Shown in pieces: positions 62,581 through 64,000 of a DNA stretch of 64,000 bases. The stretch is from Oleispira sp963851095 (GTDB lineage Bacteria; Pseudomonadota; Gammaproteobacteria; Pseudomonadales; Oceanobacteraceae): contig CAWKOX010000009.1 of the NCBI GenBank assembly GCA_963851095.1, positions 186,001-250,000 of the forward strand, given 5' to 3'. The notes beneath the pieces are model-generated. The model was given only the letters and a program-made list of their open reading frames with translations. It made no database searches and was not told the DNA's origin. A program made the position numbers and the translations under genes. Each line of letters opens with the position of its first letter. Position 1 is the stretch's first letter.

Positions 62581-62615
62581 AAAAACCGCTGCGACCATAG
62601 GCCGCAGCGGTTTTT
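62581..62615 (-). terminator. Rho-independent terminator after serA
   Basis: On the minus strand AAAAACCGCTGCG and CGCAGCGGTTTTT arms form a 13-base-pair stem (62581-62593 with 62603-62615), followed by a T-run. The symmetry would also allow termination on the plus strand. Confidence 0.9.
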
Positions 62616-62641
62616 AGCAATACTCAAATAGGTATTGAAAA

Positions 62642-63871
62642 TTAGAACAAGCGACGTACTTTAATCGTGCCGTCAACACTCTGAATTTTATCCAGTGCTA
62701 ACTCACTTGCGCCAGCATCTACGTCGATAACGACATAACCAATGTTGCCGAAGGTTTGTAGGTATTGACCGCAAATGTTGATGTCATTTTCAGCCAGTAT
62801 CGAGTTGATCGCGTTCATGATACCAGGCTTATTCTGGTGAACGTGCAAGATACGGTGCTGGTCAGGGTGAGCAGGTAATGCAACTTCTGGGAAGTTAACC
62901 GCAGAAATAGTCGTACCGTTATCGCTGTATTTTCCTAGCTTCTCAGCAACTTCTAAACCGATGTTAGCTTGCGCTTCCATGGTAGAGCCACCCACGTGTG
63001 GAGTAAGAATAACGTTGTCGAATTCACGCAGTGGTGTGATGAACTCTTCATCATTTGAGCGAGGCTCAACTGGGAATACATCAACCGCAGCGCCTAATAG
63101 CTTTTTGCTACGAACCGCATCGGCTAGTGCATCGATATCCACAACCGTGCCGCGAGAAGCGTTCATCAAGATAGAACCTTGCTTCATCTGCGCGAACTGT
63201 TCTGGGCCCATCATCCACTTAGTGGCAGCCGTTTCTGGAACGTGCAAAGAAACCACGTCAGACATGCCTAATAATTCTTCCATGGTCGCAACCTGAGTTG
63301 CGTTACCTAGAGGAAGCTTGGTCACTACGTCATAGAAGAAAACTTCCATACCCATAGATTCAGCCATAACAGACAGCTGGGTACCAATGCTGCCGTAACC
63401 CACGATGCCTAGCTTCTTGCCGCGAATCTCAAAAGAGTTCACTGCAGATTTTACCCATTCGCCACGGTGACACTGAGCGCTTTTCTCAGGTACGCCGCGC
63501 ATCAATAAGATAGCTTGAGCAATAGAAAGCTCGGCAACTGAGCGAGTATTTGAATAAGGTGCATTAAAGACACAGATACCACGTTCTGTAGCAGCTTTAA
63601 GGTCAACCTGGTTAGTACCGATGCAGAAACAACCAACCGCAATCAACTTCTCAGCTGAATCAAAAATGTCAGCCGTTAACTGTGTGCGTGAACGGATACC
63701 AACGAAGTGGGCATCTTTGATACGCGCTTTCAGTTCGTCTTCAGGCAAAGCCGACTTTACGTAGTCGATGTTGCTATAACCAGCAGCTGTCAATGTGTCT
63801 ACAGCGCTCTGGTGTACGCCTTCAAGTAGTAGGAACTTGATTTTGCTTTTATCAAGAGAAGTTTGGCTCAT
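62642..63871 (-). CDS. serA: D-3-phosphoglycerate dehydrogenase
   Basis: SerA oxidises 3-phosphoglycerate to 3-phosphohydroxypyruvate with NAD+, opening serine synthesis. The 409-residue product has the substrate-binding halves with VGIRSRTQLTADIF, the NAD site GIVGYGSIGTQLSVMAESMGM, catalytic Arg in NASRGTVVD, Glu in DVFPVEPRS and His in NVILTPHVGGSTMEAQ, and a C-terminal ACT domain (about 330-409) ending TIKVRRLF, the usual site of serine feedback. Length matches the E. coli type. Confidence 0.96.
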   Translation of the reverse strand: MSQTSLDKSKIKFLLLEGVHQSAVDTLTAAGYSNIDYVKSALPEDELKARIKDAHFVGIRSRTQLTADIFDSAEKLIAVGCFCIGTNQVDLKAATERGICVFNAPYSNTRSVAELSIAQAILLMRGVPEKSAQCHRGEWVKSAVNSFEIRGKKLGIVGYGSIGTQLSVMAESMGMEVFFYDVVTKLPLGNATQVATMEELLGMSDVVSLHVPETAATKWMMGPEQFAQMKQGSILMNASRGTVVDIDALADAVRSKKLLGAAVDVFPVEPRSNDEEFITPLREFDNVILTPHVGGSTMEAQANIGLEVAEKLGKYSDNGTTISAVNFPEVALPAHPDQHRILHVHQNKPGIMNAINSILAENDINICGQYLQTFGNIGYVVIDVDAGASELALDKIQSVDGTIKVRRLF

Positions 63872-63883
63872 GATGGTACCTAT

Positions 63884-63917
63884 GTTGGAGTATGAAATCC
63901 GTTGGAGTATAAAATCC
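63884..63917. repeat. 17-base tandem duplication upstream of serA
   Basis: GTTGGAGTATGAAATCC (63884-63900) is followed directly by GTTGGAGTATAAAATCC (63901-63917), one mismatch. It lies 13 bases upstream of the serA start, in the leader region. A further inverted repeat, ACTTGGT at 63934-63940 and ACCAAGT at 63955-63961, lies beyond it. Confidence 0.65.
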
Positions 63918-64000
63918 GCTAGAAACTTTGACTACTTGGTTGGCTTTTTGCTTTACCAAGTTTTAATCAAAGGCTCTGAAAAATTAGGCGCGTATGCTAA

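Overview
The window is an ordinary, gene-dense chromosomal segment of an AT-leaning, free-living gammaproteobacterium. The gene order (pilMNOPQ-aroK-aroB-damX-gltBD-hemE; rpsF-rpsR-DUF2232-rplI-dnaB-alr; priA/rpmE; SPOR gene-hslVU-DUF971) resembles Pseudomonas and the Oceanospirillales. A sodium-type PomAB stator, Mqo and the base composition suggest a marine, motile, piliated member of the Oceanospirillales (Oleispira, Thalassolituus or Bermanella-like). That placement is inference; no rRNA gene or phylogenetic marker was compared. I saw no tRNA, rRNA, insertion sequence, prophage or CRISPR array.

Layout. 72-8203: type IV pilus assembly genes pilMNOPQ, then aroK, aroB and the SPOR protein gene damX, tightly packed. 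8221-14436: glutamate synthase gltBD with its own promoter and terminator. 14528-20516: a large Ig-like surface lipoprotein, hemE (frameshifted) and mqo. 20552-27672: alr (frameshifted, minus), a plus-strand pair encoding a triple-DnaT-domain protein and a lambda-P-like helicase loader, a dicarboxylate symporter-MscS pair, then dnaB on the minus strand. 27703-29978: rpsF-rpsR-DUF2232-rplI. 30027-35767: an orphan lipoprotein, an MscS channel, rlmB and rnr. 35873-39414: a secreted zinc phospholipase C-like protein, a separate 77-residue copy of its C-terminal domain, a parvulin-type isomerase and an unknown anchored protein. 39617-41933: PilZ protein and PomAB stator. 42124-46143: xseB-ispA-dxs (isoprenoid precursors) and ribA. 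46411-54879: a zinc peptidase, DUF4349 lipoprotein, pgpA, FtsN-like SPOR protein, a FabA-like dehydratase, heat-shock hslVU, small conserved genes and a chemoreceptor. 54959-63871: priA, rpmE, gloC-like hydrolase, an envelope trio (TPR, transglutaminase-like, LPP20 lipoprotein) and serA.

The most interesting system is the DnaT-like/lambda-P-like pair at 21756-23622. It mirrors the dnaT-dnaC operon of enteric bacteria, but the loader resembles the phage lambda P family, no phage genes are nearby, and the replicative helicase gene dnaB lies about 2.7 kb away; priA is in the same window. The second is the stand-alone duplicate of the phospholipase C-terminal domain, which has its own promoter, Shine-Dalgarno and terminator signals.

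Three genes (hemE, alr and a TPR gene) each carry one extra base that breaks an otherwise normal reading frame. hemE and alr sit at G/C runs and are expected to be needed for growth, so sequencing or assembly error is the leading explanation. No gene-free stretch exceeds about 300 bases.
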